This document shows, in pieces, positions 36,729-45,852 of a stretch of DNA of 64,000 nt. The notes under the pieces are model-generated. The model saw only the letters and a list, made by a program, of their open reading frames with translations, was not told the DNA's origin and did not search any database. The stretch is from Myxococcus guangdongensis (GTDB taxonomy: Bacteria; Myxococcota; Myxococcia; Myxococcales; Myxococcaceae), in assembly GCF_024198255.1 (NCBI RefSeq), contig NZ_JAJVKW010000015.1:124001-188000 (forward strand), read 5' to 3'. The translations under genes and the position numbers were made by a program. Within the stretch, counting starts at the first letter, position 1. The number at the start of each line of letters is the position of its first letter.

Positions 36729-38354
36729 GTGCGTTGCGACCGACTCGCAGGGTGGGTGGGGTGGGGCGTGGTGCTGCTCGGCGGCAGCGCCGCTGCGGGC
36801 CCGTTCACCCGAGAGCCCTACCTCCAGAATGTGACACAGGAGCAGGCGCTCATCGTCTTCAACCTCCAGCGCCCATGCCCCGCCTCGGTTCGCCTGGGCC
36901 GGGCTGGGGCGGCGATGGAGGGCCTGGTGACGAGCGACGTGGCGCGCACCCAGCACGTGCTGCCGCTGAAGGGACTCCAGGGCGGGACGGCCTACGACTA
37001 CGTCGTGGAGGCCTGTGAGGAAAAACTCGGGCCGTTCACGTTCCGGACGGCCCCCGCGCCCGGGGAGGAAGTCCACTTCATCGCAGTGGGAGACTCGGGA
37101 ACCGGAGGGGTGATGCAGCTGCGCGTGGTCGAGGCCATGCACGCCGCGGACCCGCAGCTGTTCCTCGGGCTGGGCGACAACGTCTACTCATCCGGGACGC
37201 ATGCGGAGTTCCAGAACCGGTTCTTCTCGCCCATGGCGAAGCTGCTGCGGCGCACGCCCGTCTTCGCGACCCCGGGCAATCACGAATACCTGACGGACCG
37301 CGCCCAGCCCTACTTCGACAACTTCCATCTCCCCACGAACAACCCCAGGGGCACGGAGCGGTACTACTCGTTCGACTGGGGCGACGCGCACATCGTCTCC
37401 ATCGACACGAGCTGCGCCATGGGGCTCGCCGGCCGCGACTGTTCAGCCGAGGAGCAGCACGCGTGGCTCGTGGAGGACCTCCGCGCGAGCCCGCTGCGCT
37501 GGAAGCTGGTCATCATGCACCATCCTCCCTGGTCCAGCGGCGGACACGGCATCGACACCCAGTTCCGGGAGATGTTCGCGCCGGTCTTCGAGGAGGGGGG
37601 CGTGGACCTGGTCCTCGCCGGACATGACCATGATTACGAGCGGACGTTTCCCCTCGTGGGCGAGCGGGTGGCGCCCAAGGGGAAGCCCGGGGTGACCTAT
37701 GTCGTGGTGGGAACGGGGGGCGCGGTGCTGCGCAAGTTCCCGGTCCCCAAGCCCCGGTGGACCTCGGTGCGCAGCGACAAGGATTATGGCTTCCTCAGCG
37801 TTCGCATCCATGAGGATGTCCTGACCGCGAGACTGGTGACACCGGATGGCGGCATCGCGGATGAGTTCACCCTCTCGAAGCGATTCGACCTCACGCTGTC
37901 CGTGGTCGCCAGTCCCCTTCGAGGGCGCGCGCCCCTGACGGTCGCCTTCACGGCGGCACCGAGCCGTGAGGGCGCGAGCATCGAATGGCTCCTGGGCAAG
38001 GAAGACGTCGTGGGCACGGGGCCCGACCACACGCAGGTGTTCCAGACGCCAGGGGTCTTCGAGGTCCGCGTGCGGGCCGCCCTCGGGTACGCCCGCGCGG
38101 AGCAGCGGCTGCTCATCGAGGTGGAAGCACCGCCTGCGCTCCCAGAGCCTCCTCCGCGTCCGCCGGCTCCACCTCCGGGGCCCGCGCCGCGTCCGGGCCG
38201 GCAGGTGGTGGCCGAGCCGCTCCATGAGACGACAGGGCCCCTATCGTCGGGCGGTTGCACGGGCGCCATGGCGGCGCCGCTGTTGCCGCTCGTCGAGCTG
38301 TGGGCCAGGTCACTGCGTCGGGCGGGACTCCGTCGCCAGGCCCGGCGGGATTGA
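36729..38354 (+). CDS. Exported purple-acid-phosphatase-like metallophosphoesterase with PKD domain and MYXO-CTERM-like tail
   Basis: 541 residues from GTG, chosen because a signal peptide (GWVGWGVVLLGGSAAAG) follows. An N-terminal fibronectin-like domain (EPYLQNVTQEQALIVFNL) precedes the metallophosphoesterase motifs GDSG, LGLGDNVY, TPGNHEY, MHHPPW and LAGHDHDYE, which bind two metals. A PKD-type beta domain lies at ~395-475, then a Pro-rich linker. The C-terminus is GGCTGAMAAPLLPLVELWAR plus a basic run, like the MYXO-CTERM sorting signal but with a weak hydrophobic core. Hydrolyses phosphomonoesters outside the cytoplasm; the substrate is unknown. Confidence 0.87.
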   Translation: MRCDRLAGWVGWGVVLLGGSAAAGPFTREPYLQNVTQEQALIVFNLQRPCPASVRLGRAGAAMEGLVTSDVARTQHVLPLKGLQGGTAYDYVVEACEEKLGPFTFRTAPAPGEEVHFIAVGDSGTGGVMQLRVVEAMHAADPQLFLGLGDNVYSSGTHAEFQNRFFSPMAKLLRRTPVFATPGNHEYLTDRAQPYFDNFHLPTNNPRGTERYYSFDWGDAHIVSIDTSCAMGLAGRDCSAEEQHAWLVEDLRASPLRWKLVIMHHPPWSSGGHGIDTQFREMFAPVFEEGGVDLVLAGHDHDYERTFPLVGERVAPKGKPGVTYVVVGTGGAVLRKFPVPKPRWTSVRSDKDYGFLSVRIHEDVLTARLVTPDGGIADEFTLSKRFDLTLSVVASPLRGRAPLTVAFTAAPSREGASIEWLLGKEDVVGTGPDHTQVFQTPGVFEVRVRAALGYARAEQRLLIEVEAPPALPEPPPRPPAPPPGPAPRPGRQVVAEPLHETTGPLSSGGCTGAMAAPLLPLVELWARSLRRAGLRRQARRD

Positions 38355-38366
38355 GCCGCGCTCGCT

Positions 38367-39797
38367 TCAGCCCGGTCCGTCCCCGCCATGTGGAGAAGGA
38401 CCCGCCGCCCCACCGTCATGACGAACGACGAAGGCCACCCAGCCACCGGGGCGGTTCTCGGCGCTCACCGTGGCCCCCAGCACGCCGGCCAGTGAGCGCA
38501 CCAGCGAGAGGCCGATGCCGCTGTGCTCCTCGGTCCCCGTGCGGGACGCATCGGCGCGGTAGAACCGCTCGAAGATGCGCTCCAGGATGGGCGGGGGGAT
38601 GTGCGGCCCGCTGTCCTCGACCTCGACGAGGAGGCCTCGCTCGAGGTCGCTCGATACGCGGATGATGCCCCCGGCTTCCGTGTAGTCCGTCGCGTTGCCG
38701 AGCAGGTTGCCCAGGATGAGCCGGAGCTTCTCGCGGTCCGACCGCAGGACGACGGAGCCTTCCACGAGGTTCTCGAACCGCAGGCCGCGCGAGCGTGCAC
38801 GGCCGGCGAGCGGGGTGAAGCTGGCGTCGACCAGCTGCCGCAGGGCGATGGCCTCCTGCTTCACGGGCATCTGCCGCGCGTCCAGGCGCGCCAGCAGGAG
38901 CAGTCGCTCCACCAGGCCCTGCATCAACCCGACGACGCCGAGCGCCTCGGCGAGCGCGGTGGCGTGCTCGCGGGGAGAGCGCTCACGCATCGCGGAGACC
39001 TCCAGGATGGTCCGCAGGCCGGAGAGCGGCGTGCGCAGCTCGTGGCTCACGTCCGCGCTGAACTGCCGCTCCCGCTCGAAGGCGACCTCCAGTCGCGCGA
39101 GCAGGCCGTTCAGGCGTGTCACCACCGGACGCAGCTCGTCGGGGACCTCCGCCTCCTCCAGCCGGGTGTCGAGCCGCGCGCCGTCGATGGCCTCCACGCG
39201 GGAGGCGAGCGCCTCGAGCGGGCGCAGGCCCCGGCGGGTCGCCACCACGCCCGCCAGGATGGCGAGCACGAGCGTCGTCGCGCCCGTGGCCACGAGCGCC
39301 CCCGTGAGCAGCGAGGTGACGGTGTCCAGTGTCCCCGTCTCCCGCGCCACGGAGACCACGACGTGGACGGCACCCTCCTCCTCGTCCCCGGCGGGGAGCC
39401 GCGCCGTGAACATGCGGCCGTGCAGCCCCTGCGGAAGCTCGAGCGCGAGGTGGACGGGCTCGGCGGGCCAGGGCGTCCTGGGGAGCTGTCCTTCGCGCAG
39501 CCCCGCGGAGCGGGTGATGAGCTGGCCGTCCGGGCTCCGCACCTCGAAGAAGGAAGGCGCGTCTGCCTGGGTGAGGAGCAGCAGCGCGGAGGACTCGACC
39601 TCCCAGCGGCCGTCATCCTTGCGCTCGATGAGGCTCGCGATGGCGCGGGCCTCCGCGGCGAGCGTGTTGTCGAACTGATGGGTCAGCGCGCGGGTGAAGA
39701 CGGCGTGGAGCAGGAGGGAGAAGCCGAACAGCGCGGCTCCCAGCACCACGGCGTTCGTCACCGCGAGCCTGCGCCGCAGCGAGGGCACGCGACTCAT
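38367..39797 (-). CDS. Two-component sensor histidine kinase (HAMP-HisKA-HATPase)
   Basis: 476 residues. Membrane helix at ~12-35, periplasmic sensor ~36-160, second helix ~162-188, HAMP, then HisKA with His252 in ADVSHELRTPLSG. The HATPase domain has N-box LGNLLGNATDYTE and a G2 region SGIGLSLVRSLAG. Its ATG overlaps the response-regulator stop (ATGA, 39794-39797), so the pair is translationally coupled. In the G1 box the usual D-G-G is DSGPHIPP, with Gly-Ile replaced by Pro-His, a mild departure. Topology is like QseC/CusS-type kinases. Confidence 0.93.
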   Translation of the reverse strand: MSRVPSLRRRLAVTNAVVLGAALFGFSLLLHAVFTRALTHQFDNTLAAEARAIASLIERKDDGRWEVESSALLLLTQADAPSFFEVRSPDGQLITRSAGLREGQLPRTPWPAEPVHLALELPQGLHGRMFTARLPAGDEEEGAVHVVVSVARETGTLDTVTSLLTGALVATGATTLVLAILAGVVATRRGLRPLEALASRVEAIDGARLDTRLEEAEVPDELRPVVTRLNGLLARLEVAFERERQFSADVSHELRTPLSGLRTILEVSAMRERSPREHATALAEALGVVGLMQGLVERLLLLARLDARQMPVKQEAIALRQLVDASFTPLAGRARSRGLRFENLVEGSVVLRSDREKLRLILGNLLGNATDYTEAGGIIRVSSDLERGLLVEVEDSGPHIPPPILERIFERFYRADASRTGTEEHSGIGLSLVRSLAGVLGATVSAENRPGGWVAFVVRHDGGAAGPSPHGGDGPG

Positions 39798-40468
39798 TCC
39801 GGCGCTCCCAGGACATAGCCCTGCCCGCGGCGCGTCTGGATGAGCTTGTGCTCGTGGTCCGCGTCGATCTTCCGTCGCAGGTATCCGATGTAGACATCCA
39901 CGACGTTGCTGGAGGGCTCGGTCGCGAAGTCGTAGACGTGGTCCCAGATCTCCATCCGGGTCACCACGTGTCCTCGGCGCGCGCAGAGGTATTCGAGCAC
40001 GGCGTACTCCCGCGCGGACAGGGGGATGGCGCGCCCGGCTCTCTTCACGGTCCGGGCGGTGAGGTCGACTTCCAGGTCATCGATGAGGACCTGCGTCTCC
40101 CGCTGGCCATAGCGCCGTCGGGCCATGGCCCTCACCCTGGCCAGCACCTCCTCGAACGCGAACGGCTTGACCAGGTAGTCATCCGCGCCGGCGTCGAGCC
40201 CCAGCACACGGTCCGCCACGGTGTCCCTCGCCGTCAGCAGCAGCACGGCCGCGGGGTGGCGCTGCTTGCGCAGTCGCTGGAGGAGCGTGAGCCCATCCAG
40301 CTTGGGGAGCATGACGTCCAGGAGGATGACGTCGTAGGGACAGGACTGCGCGCACGCCAGACCCTCTTCTCCATCCATGGCCGGGTCCACGGCGTGCCCC
40401 GCCTCCCGGAGTCCCTGGACGATGGCGCGGGAGAGCGGCGCGAAGTCTTCGACGACCAGGATGCGCAT
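39794..40468 (-). CDS. OmpR/PhoB-family response regulator
   Basis: 224 residues from ATG MRILVVEDFAP. Receiver domain: acidic pocket E7-D8, phospho-acceptor Asp51 in VILLDVMLPKLDG, and Lys101 in LVKPF. The C-terminal winged helix has REYAVLEYLCARRGHVVTR and the ending VDVYIGYLRRKID. An in-frame GTG at 40483 has GGAGG only one base ahead, too close to be useful, while the ATG has none well placed, so the start is uncertain. It probably regulates its own operon and perhaps the PepSY-like gene 166 bases upstream. Confidence 0.93.
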   Translation of the reverse strand: MRILVVEDFAPLSRAIVQGLREAGHAVDPAMDGEEGLACAQSCPYDVILLDVMLPKLDGLTLLQRLRKQRHPAAVLLLTARDTVADRVLGLDAGADDYLVKPFAFEEVLARVRAMARRRYGQRETQVLIDDLEVDLTARTVKRAGRAIPLSAREYAVLEYLCARRGHVVTRMEIWDHVYDFATEPSSNVVDVYIGYLRRKIDADHEHKLIQTRRGQGYVLGAPE

Positions 40469-40634
40469 CGTGGGAGTGAACACGCCTCCAGGGCGCGCCT
40501 TTCACGCAACGGGAACGAGCGGCCTGCCGCCCTCCTGTCCGCCAGCGGTAGCACCGTGTCCGCCGGGAGGACAACGAAGGCGGGGCCGTGTTCGGGACAC
40601 ACGGCCCCACCCGGGGCATGGACGTCACGCGGTG

Positions 40635-41150
40635 CTAGTCCTCGTCCTCCTCGCCGTGCTGCCCGCCCGGGTGTTTCCCGGCGTCACGGCCGTGTTCCAG
40701 CAGCTTGCCCTGGCCGTCGAAGACGAGCTCCTGCTTCCTGCCTTGCTGCTCGACGATGAGCTCGTAGCGGACGGTGTCTCCCTTCGTCTCCTTCTCGATG
40801 CGCTGGACGCGGGCCGAGGCGTAGGGGGACTTCGCGAGCGACTGGCCCACCTCGGCGGGCAGCTCCTGGCGCGTGAGCGTCCGCTCCTCGGAGAGCAGGG
40901 TGCCATCCGCCGTCAGGCTGGCCTCCACCTTGTGGGCGCCGGAATCGAAGACGACCTCGTACACCTGCTGGCCCTTCTCCTCCTCCATCGAGAAGCGCTG
41001 GGCCTTCGCGTCGGGGTACTTGCTGGCGACGGTGGCCTTCACCGCCGCGGGGACATCGGAGGGCTGGACGGCCACGTCCTTCGCCCAGGCGGGCCCGACG
41101 GCCCCCATCATCGCGAGGGTTCCCATCACCGCCATCTTCCAGGTCTTCAT
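40635..41150 (-). CDS. Periplasmic PepSY-like protein
   Basis: 171 residues. MKTWKMAVMGTLAMMGAVGP ending in AWA is a signal peptide. Two similar halves follow: VKATVASKYPDAKAQRFSME and VGQSLAKSPYASARVQRIEK, each with a following E-E-V-F or YELIVE strand, as in PepSY-like (PF11396-type) proteins. The C-terminus is His/Glu-rich. Proteins of this kind are often controlled by an adjacent two-component system, here the response-regulator/kinase pair just downstream on the same strand. Confidence 0.82.
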   Translation of the reverse strand: MKTWKMAVMGTLAMMGAVGPAWAKDVAVQPSDVPAAVKATVASKYPDAKAQRFSMEEEKGQQVYEVVFDSGAHKVEASLTADGTLLSEERTLTRQELPAEVGQSLAKSPYASARVQRIEKETKGDTVRYELIVEQQGRKQELVFDGQGKLLEHGRDAGKHPGGQHGEEDED

Positions 41151-41398
41151 GGGTGTGCTCCTGTCTCGGGCGGTGGACCATCCACCGCCGTGCTGCCGTT
41201 GCCGTAGATAGCGGCCGTTCATGAGAGGACCGTGAGAAGGTCTTCCCGCGAGGAGCCGCCGACCTGGGGAGGGCTCGCGAGGCCGTGGCCGAGGTGGGAC
41301 ACGGCCTTGTCCGTCTCGGCCATGAGACTTCCCGCGCGCAGGTCCGTTGAACAGGCGCGGCGCCTCGGGTGGGGGCGCGCGAAGAGGAGTGGGTCTCG

Positions 41399-42400
41399 GT
41401 GCGCATCCTGAAGAGGCTTGTCGGTGGCGTGGTGGTCCTGGCCGTGGTGGCGGGTGGGGCTTTCGTCTGGGGCATGCACCGGGTGTCCCAGGCGCGCGAG
41501 GCGCGGGTGCGGGTCCTGGGACCGCTCGTCGCACGGGCGACGGCGATGGAGACCCTGAGCCCCGAGGATGCGTGCCTCGTCGTCGAGGGCCACTACCTGA
41601 AGCGGGACACGGTGCTCACCGCGGAGTGCAAGCGCGTCACGCTGGAGGCCACGCGCCCCGGGGTCGTGAGGTTCCACGGACTGGTCGTGGCCAGCGACTG
41701 GGATGACGCGGTCCTGGGGGGAGGCTCCGTGCCGACGCTGTGCCTCTCCAAGGGGCCTCGGGGCTGGGCGTTCGCGGGGTATTCGCACGAGCTGCTGGAC
41801 TGCCAGTTCGACCCGCCCACGGGTCCGGAGCCGGCGAAGGAGGCCCTCGCCCAGGTGGAGCACCTGCGGCGCGCCTGGATGGACGACGCGTTCGCGGCGG
41901 TGCGAGCGGCGCTGAAGGGCCCCGACGTGGACCAGGAGGTCTGCGAGGGCCTCCCCGCGTTGCCGAAGTGGGGCGTGCTGGTCCTGGACGCGGACCTGCT
42001 CGGCGACGACCCCTCCGCGCGGACTCCGCGCACCACGTACATCGGCGACATCCTCGGCTTCCAGTGCCTGCCCACGATGAAGAAGGAGGGGGTGAACCTG
42101 GGGCCGTGCGCGGCGAACCAGTTCATCAGCCACGTCGTGCTCTTCGACGACATCGACGAGCCCCCGCTGCAGGTGGCGGGGAGCACCTACTCGGGTGGGC
42201 GCTATTCCGCGGTGGCGAAGCTCGTGGACGTGCGCCGACAGGAGGTCATCTGTCAGCGCGCGGTGTCCTACCAGCTCCCCGAGGAGATGCTCCTGGTGAT
42301 GCGGCAGACGCTGAACTTCGAGTACAGCAAGGCGGTGCGCGCGGCGCTGCGCCAGGAGGTGGCGAAGCTCACCGGAGGCCAGCTGGCGGCGGAGTTCTAG
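41399..42400 (+). CDS. Hypothetical membrane-anchored protein
   Basis: 333 residues from GTG at 41399, which has AGAGGAG nine bases before it. One N-terminal membrane helix (LVGGVVVLAVVAGGAFVWGM) anchors a large soluble domain containing six or more cysteines (for example EDACLVVEGHY, LTAECKRV, TLCLSKG, LLDCQFD, GFQCLPT, LGPCAAN). The spacing suggests disulfides in a periplasmic domain. Not recognised as a known family; no catalytic motif seen. Convergent with the exported protein gene at 42409-42828. Confidence 0.72.
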   Translation: MRILKRLVGGVVVLAVVAGGAFVWGMHRVSQAREARVRVLGPLVARATAMETLSPEDACLVVEGHYLKRDTVLTAECKRVTLEATRPGVVRFHGLVVASDWDDAVLGGGSVPTLCLSKGPRGWAFAGYSHELLDCQFDPPTGPEPAKEALAQVEHLRRAWMDDAFAAVRAALKGPDVDQEVCEGLPALPKWGVLVLDADLLGDDPSARTPRTTYIGDILGFQCLPTMKKEGVNLGPCAANQFISHVVLFDDIDEPPLQVAGSTYSGGRYSAVAKLVDVRRQEVICQRAVSYQLPEEMLLVMRQTLNFEYSKAVRAALRQEVAKLTGGQLAAEF

Positions 42401-42408
42401 GGGCGCCG

Positions 42409-42828
42409 TCAGTCGCCGCAGACCAGCTTCAGCTTGTCCACGGACGCCGTCTTGCCCTCCTTCTTCAGGGTGAGCTTCAGCGCCTTGCGCGTGGTCATCA
42501 CGACCTCGGCGGTGACGGCGCCGGTGGCGTCGGCGTACTTGAGGCTGTCGCCCTTCTTCTCGAGGAGGGACAGGTTGGCGTCCGCCTTGCTCGGCTTGAG
42601 CTCGAAGACCTTCCCGTCCACGTGCACCACGGCCTGGCTGAGGTCGTCGAGCAGGTAGACCTGGTCTCCCTTCTCCAGCGAACAGCCCGCGCCCGCGTGG
42701 GCTTCCATGTCCTGGTCCGAGAGAGGCTTGACGGCGAGCGCCGGCGCGCCCGTCTTGTCCGCCGCCAGCGCGGACCCTCCGAACGCCGCCAAAGACAGCA
42801 CCGCCAGACGCACCACGAGGTTCCGCAT
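42409..42828 (-). CDS. Small exported protein of unknown function
   Basis: 139 residues. MRNLVVRLAVLSLAAFGGSALA is a standard signal peptide. The mature domain of ~115 residues has alternating strands (DQVYLLDDLSQAVVHVDGKV, ALKLTLKKEGKTASVDKLKL) and one Cys near each end (GAGCSLEKGD and KLVCGD), likely a disulfide closing a beta fold. The family is not recognised. Well-placed stop and start, and high codon-position GC, support a real gene. Confidence 0.75.
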   Translation of the reverse strand: MRNLVVRLAVLSLAAFGGSALAADKTGAPALAVKPLSDQDMEAHAGAGCSLEKGDQVYLLDDLSQAVVHVDGKVFELKPSKADANLSLLEKKGDSLKYADATGAVTAEVVMTTRKALKLTLKKEGKTASVDKLKLVCGD

Positions 42829-42994
42829 GATGTCTCCCTGAGTCGAAGCCCCTCACCGGGGCGCGACATCATGTGCCGGGCGGAGCGCGGGCTTCAATCC
42901 AGCGCGCTCGGGTGGAGTGTTGGACGGTGGGGATGAGTGGGTGTTGACCTCGCCGCCCTCGAGCCCAATCCTTTCCAGACACCAGGAGGCGTGG

Positions 42995-44650
42995 ATGGGA
43001 CGACGCTCGGTTTCGAGGAAGTGTCTCGATGTGCTGCTGGGGAGTCTGTTCATCGCGGGGATGGCCTGTGCGCCACTTCCCGGCGAGGAGGAAGACCTGC
43101 CCGTGAGTGTGCTCGAGCAGTCGCTCCTGCCCCCGTTGGACACGTCCTATCAGACCGTCCTGTATGACGATTCCGTCACGGCGGGTTGGAACCTCGGCTA
43201 CAGCTGGGGCGGTATTTCCTATACATCGACGACGAGCACGAAGGCCTATGGGACTTCGTCGTTGCAGGTCACCTCGGGCGCGGACAGTGGGTTTGCCCTG
43301 GGCGCCGAAGGACAGACGTTCCCGACGAACACCCACAAGGCCGTGAGCTTCGCCATCCGTCCGGGCACGGCGAGCCTCGCGGCCATCAAGAGCCTGCGGC
43401 TCATCGTGAGCCAGGAGGGCACGGATGGGAATGCGGGCGTCGCGATTGGCGCCTACGCCAACCCGAGCTTCGACACCTTGCCCGCCGGCGAATGGACGCG
43501 GGTCACCGTCCCGATGAGCGCGCTCGCGGGGGCGCTGACCACGTTCAACAAGGTCACCCTCCAGAGTGTCTCCGCGGTGACCTATGGGATGGACGGAATC
43601 GCGTTGGAGAAGGTGACGGGAGGCAAGACCTATCCCACGGGCGTCGCCTACCGCGGCATCAACCGCGCGGGGATGGAGTACGGCAACGACTGGGATGGTT
43701 GGACGGGGCAGACGTATTACGAGATGCCGTCGTCGACCCAGGCGAACGCCGAGCTCGCGTACTACAAGCGCAAGGGCTTCAACCTGATTCGTCTGCCCAT
43801 TTCATGGGAGCGCCTCCAGCACACGCTCAATGGTCCGCTGGATGGGGCCTATTCGACGGGCATGCTGAACTACATCAACCTGGCCACGACCCAGGGCTTC
43901 ACCCTGGTGCTCGACCTGCACAACTACAACCGCTACGCGACGGGTGCGTTCGATGGCGCGGGCAACCAGACCTCGAACTACGTCCAGCGTGTCATCGGGG
44001 ACGGGACGCTGACGGTGGCCCACCTGGCGGACGTCTGGACGAAGCTCGCGAACCTGGTGAAGACGAACCCCAAGGTCGTCCTGAACCTCATGAACGAGCC
44101 GCACGACCTGCCGATGAATTCGACCACCTGGTTCTCTGGCATCCAGACCGTCATCAACGCGGTGCGAGCGACGGGGTCCACCCAGCTGATCTTGGTCCCC
44201 AACACGCGCGGGTCGGACGTGGGGCACTGGCACACGTGGGCTCCGGGCGGAGGTCCGCTCGACTCGGTCGCCGCCCTGTCCATCACCGACAGCGCGAACA
44301 ACCATGCCTTCGACATGCACTCGTATTACCCGGAAGGCTACGGCAGCAACGACGAGTCGTCCTACGGCGCCCAGCTGACGGCCGTCACCCAGTGGGCGAG
44401 GACGAACGGCAAGAAGCTGTTCCTGTCCGAGATGGGCATTCCGAACCAGGCGTCGTACGCGCAGACGCAAATCACGAACGCGCTCACGTTCATGAACAAC
44501 AACCGAGACGTGTGGCTCGGCTGGTCTCCGTGGGATCTGGCGCCCTGGCAGCTCACCACCAACAGCCACACGGGGGACTACACGGCCAACGGAGTCACCC
44601 CCATCAACTGGTACGCCGCGTTCCTGACCGCGAACTTCCTCGCGTTGTGA
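42995..44650 (+). CDS. Lipoprotein endoglucanase, glycoside hydrolase family 5, with N-terminal beta-sandwich domain
   Basis: 551 residues. ATG at 42995 follows AGGAGG by six bases and begins a lipoprotein signal ending FIAGMAC. Residues ~50-205 form a carbohydrate-binding-module-like beta-sandwich (AGWNLGYSWGGISYTSTTST). The GH5 barrel follows: FNLIRLPISWERLQ, acid/base Glu368 in LNLMNEPHD, His-Tyr pair in DMHSYYPEG and nucleophile Glu479 in LFLSEMGIP. It cleaves beta-1,4-glucan or a related polysaccharide at the cell surface or outside. It converges on the M23 peptidase gene with a 15-base gap. Confidence 0.93.
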   Translation: MGRRSVSRKCLDVLLGSLFIAGMACAPLPGEEEDLPVSVLEQSLLPPLDTSYQTVLYDDSVTAGWNLGYSWGGISYTSTTSTKAYGTSSLQVTSGADSGFALGAEGQTFPTNTHKAVSFAIRPGTASLAAIKSLRLIVSQEGTDGNAGVAIGAYANPSFDTLPAGEWTRVTVPMSALAGALTTFNKVTLQSVSAVTYGMDGIALEKVTGGKTYPTGVAYRGINRAGMEYGNDWDGWTGQTYYEMPSSTQANAELAYYKRKGFNLIRLPISWERLQHTLNGPLDGAYSTGMLNYINLATTQGFTLVLDLHNYNRYATGAFDGAGNQTSNYVQRVIGDGTLTVAHLADVWTKLANLVKTNPKVVLNLMNEPHDLPMNSTTWFSGIQTVINAVRATGSTQLILVPNTRGSDVGHWHTWAPGGGPLDSVAALSITDSANNHAFDMHSYYPEGYGSNDESSYGAQLTAVTQWARTNGKKLFLSEMGIPNQASYAQTQITNALTFMNNNRDVWLGWSPWDLAPWQLTTNSHTGDYTANGVTPINWYAAFLTANFLAL

Positions 44651-44665
44651 GCGCGGGGGGAACCG

Positions 44666-45766
44666 TCAGAAGTTCGGGTTCACGGGCGCCTGCCCGTCGT
44701 TCCACAGGTGGATGCTGAGGGCGCCACTGGGGTGGTTGCGCCACGCCCACGGGTCGAAGCCGCTGGGCGCGGCCCACCCATAGACTTCGATGTTGCTCGT
44801 CATGGGGGGGTGGTCCGTGCTCGGAATCGAGTAGTCCCGGCGGTACTCCGACGCGGTGTTCGTCAAGCGCGCCACGGCCAGGTGCAGGTGGGACGCGGAC
44901 GAGCACCCCGTGGAGCCCGCGTAGCCGATGACCTGTCCCTTCCTGACGACCTGCCCGGCCGTGACGACGTAGGACTTGAAGTGGGCGGAGTAGCTCACGA
45001 ACCGCTCCAGGTATTCACCCGAGCCGACGTCGTGCTGAATGTAGACCTCCTTCTGGATGGGAGAGGTGCAGGGCACCTGCCTGTCTCTGGCGAGGAGGAC
45101 CGTGCCGTTGGCCACGGCGAGGATGGGCGTGCCGGTGACCATTCCCCAATCATGGCCATCGTGGTTGTTGACGAAGGGGGCGTTCGATTGATCTCTCCCC
45201 AGGTGGTCCACGATGTGCGCGGTCGTCGAGCCTGTCTGGCCGAAGTCCGCCACGTCGAGGGGGACGTCCTGCGCGAAGTCGAAGCCCGTGGCGTGGAACA
45301 CGCGCGTCATCAAGGAGAAGGGTGCGTCGAAGATGGGCAGCGCCTCGGGCGCCGTGGTGAACACGCAGCCCCTGCGCTGGTGCTTCGTGGCGTCGGCGTG
45401 CGCGGACTGGAGCGGAGCGGCGCCGAGGCCGCTCCACAAACCCACCGTCCCATCCGCGCATCGGGAGACCACGTTGTTGCGTCCCTGGGCTGAGTAGAGG
45501 CCGGCCCGCGCGACGGTGCCTCCTGGCGCTTGCTCTCGAAGCCGCTCACAGGGCGCCGTGTCCGTCGCGGGCTCCCAGGCGAAGGCCCAGTCCTGCGCGG
45601 GCCAGCGCATGCTGCAGTAGTGCCCCATCCCAGGGGGAACCTCCACCTCGGGGCTCAGCTCCTCTGGAGGCAGCTCCGGGAGCGGCCTCGGGTCTCCCGC
45701 GCACGATTGGAGGACCATCACGAGGAGCACTGCCGGGAGGCGAAGCATCGGGGTGTCGAGGCTCAT
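44666..45766 (-). CDS. Lipoprotein M23 (LytM-type) metallopeptidase
   Basis: 366 residues from ATG MSLDTPMLRL, giving a lipoprotein signal ending LVMVLQSC. The M23 zinc site is seen as NNHDGHDWGMVTGTPILAV (His and Asp ligands) and SSASHLHLAVAR (HLH), with GYAGSTGCSS just before it. The ~190 residues ahead of the catalytic domain are unassigned and contain several cysteines. M23 enzymes cut peptidoglycan cross-links; here the enzyme is probably anchored in the outer membrane facing the wall, or acts on prey walls. Confidence 0.9.
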   Translation of the reverse strand: MSLDTPMLRLPAVLLVMVLQSCAGDPRPLPELPPEELSPEVEVPPGMGHYCSMRWPAQDWAFAWEPATDTAPCERLREQAPGGTVARAGLYSAQGRNNVVSRCADGTVGLWSGLGAAPLQSAHADATKHQRRGCVFTTAPEALPIFDAPFSLMTRVFHATGFDFAQDVPLDVADFGQTGSTTAHIVDHLGRDQSNAPFVNNHDGHDWGMVTGTPILAVANGTVLLARDRQVPCTSPIQKEVYIQHDVGSGEYLERFVSYSAHFKSYVVTAGQVVRKGQVIGYAGSTGCSSASHLHLAVARLTNTASEYRRDYSIPSTDHPPMTSNIEVYGWAAPSGFDPWAWRNHPSGALSIHLWNDGQAPVNPNF

Positions 45767-45852
45767 GCCGCCGACCTTACGGGCGGCCCCGCGTCGCATC
45801 CACCGGAGGAGGGAGCGGTGCCGCGATGTGCATCATCGAGCAAGGAGTCGGG

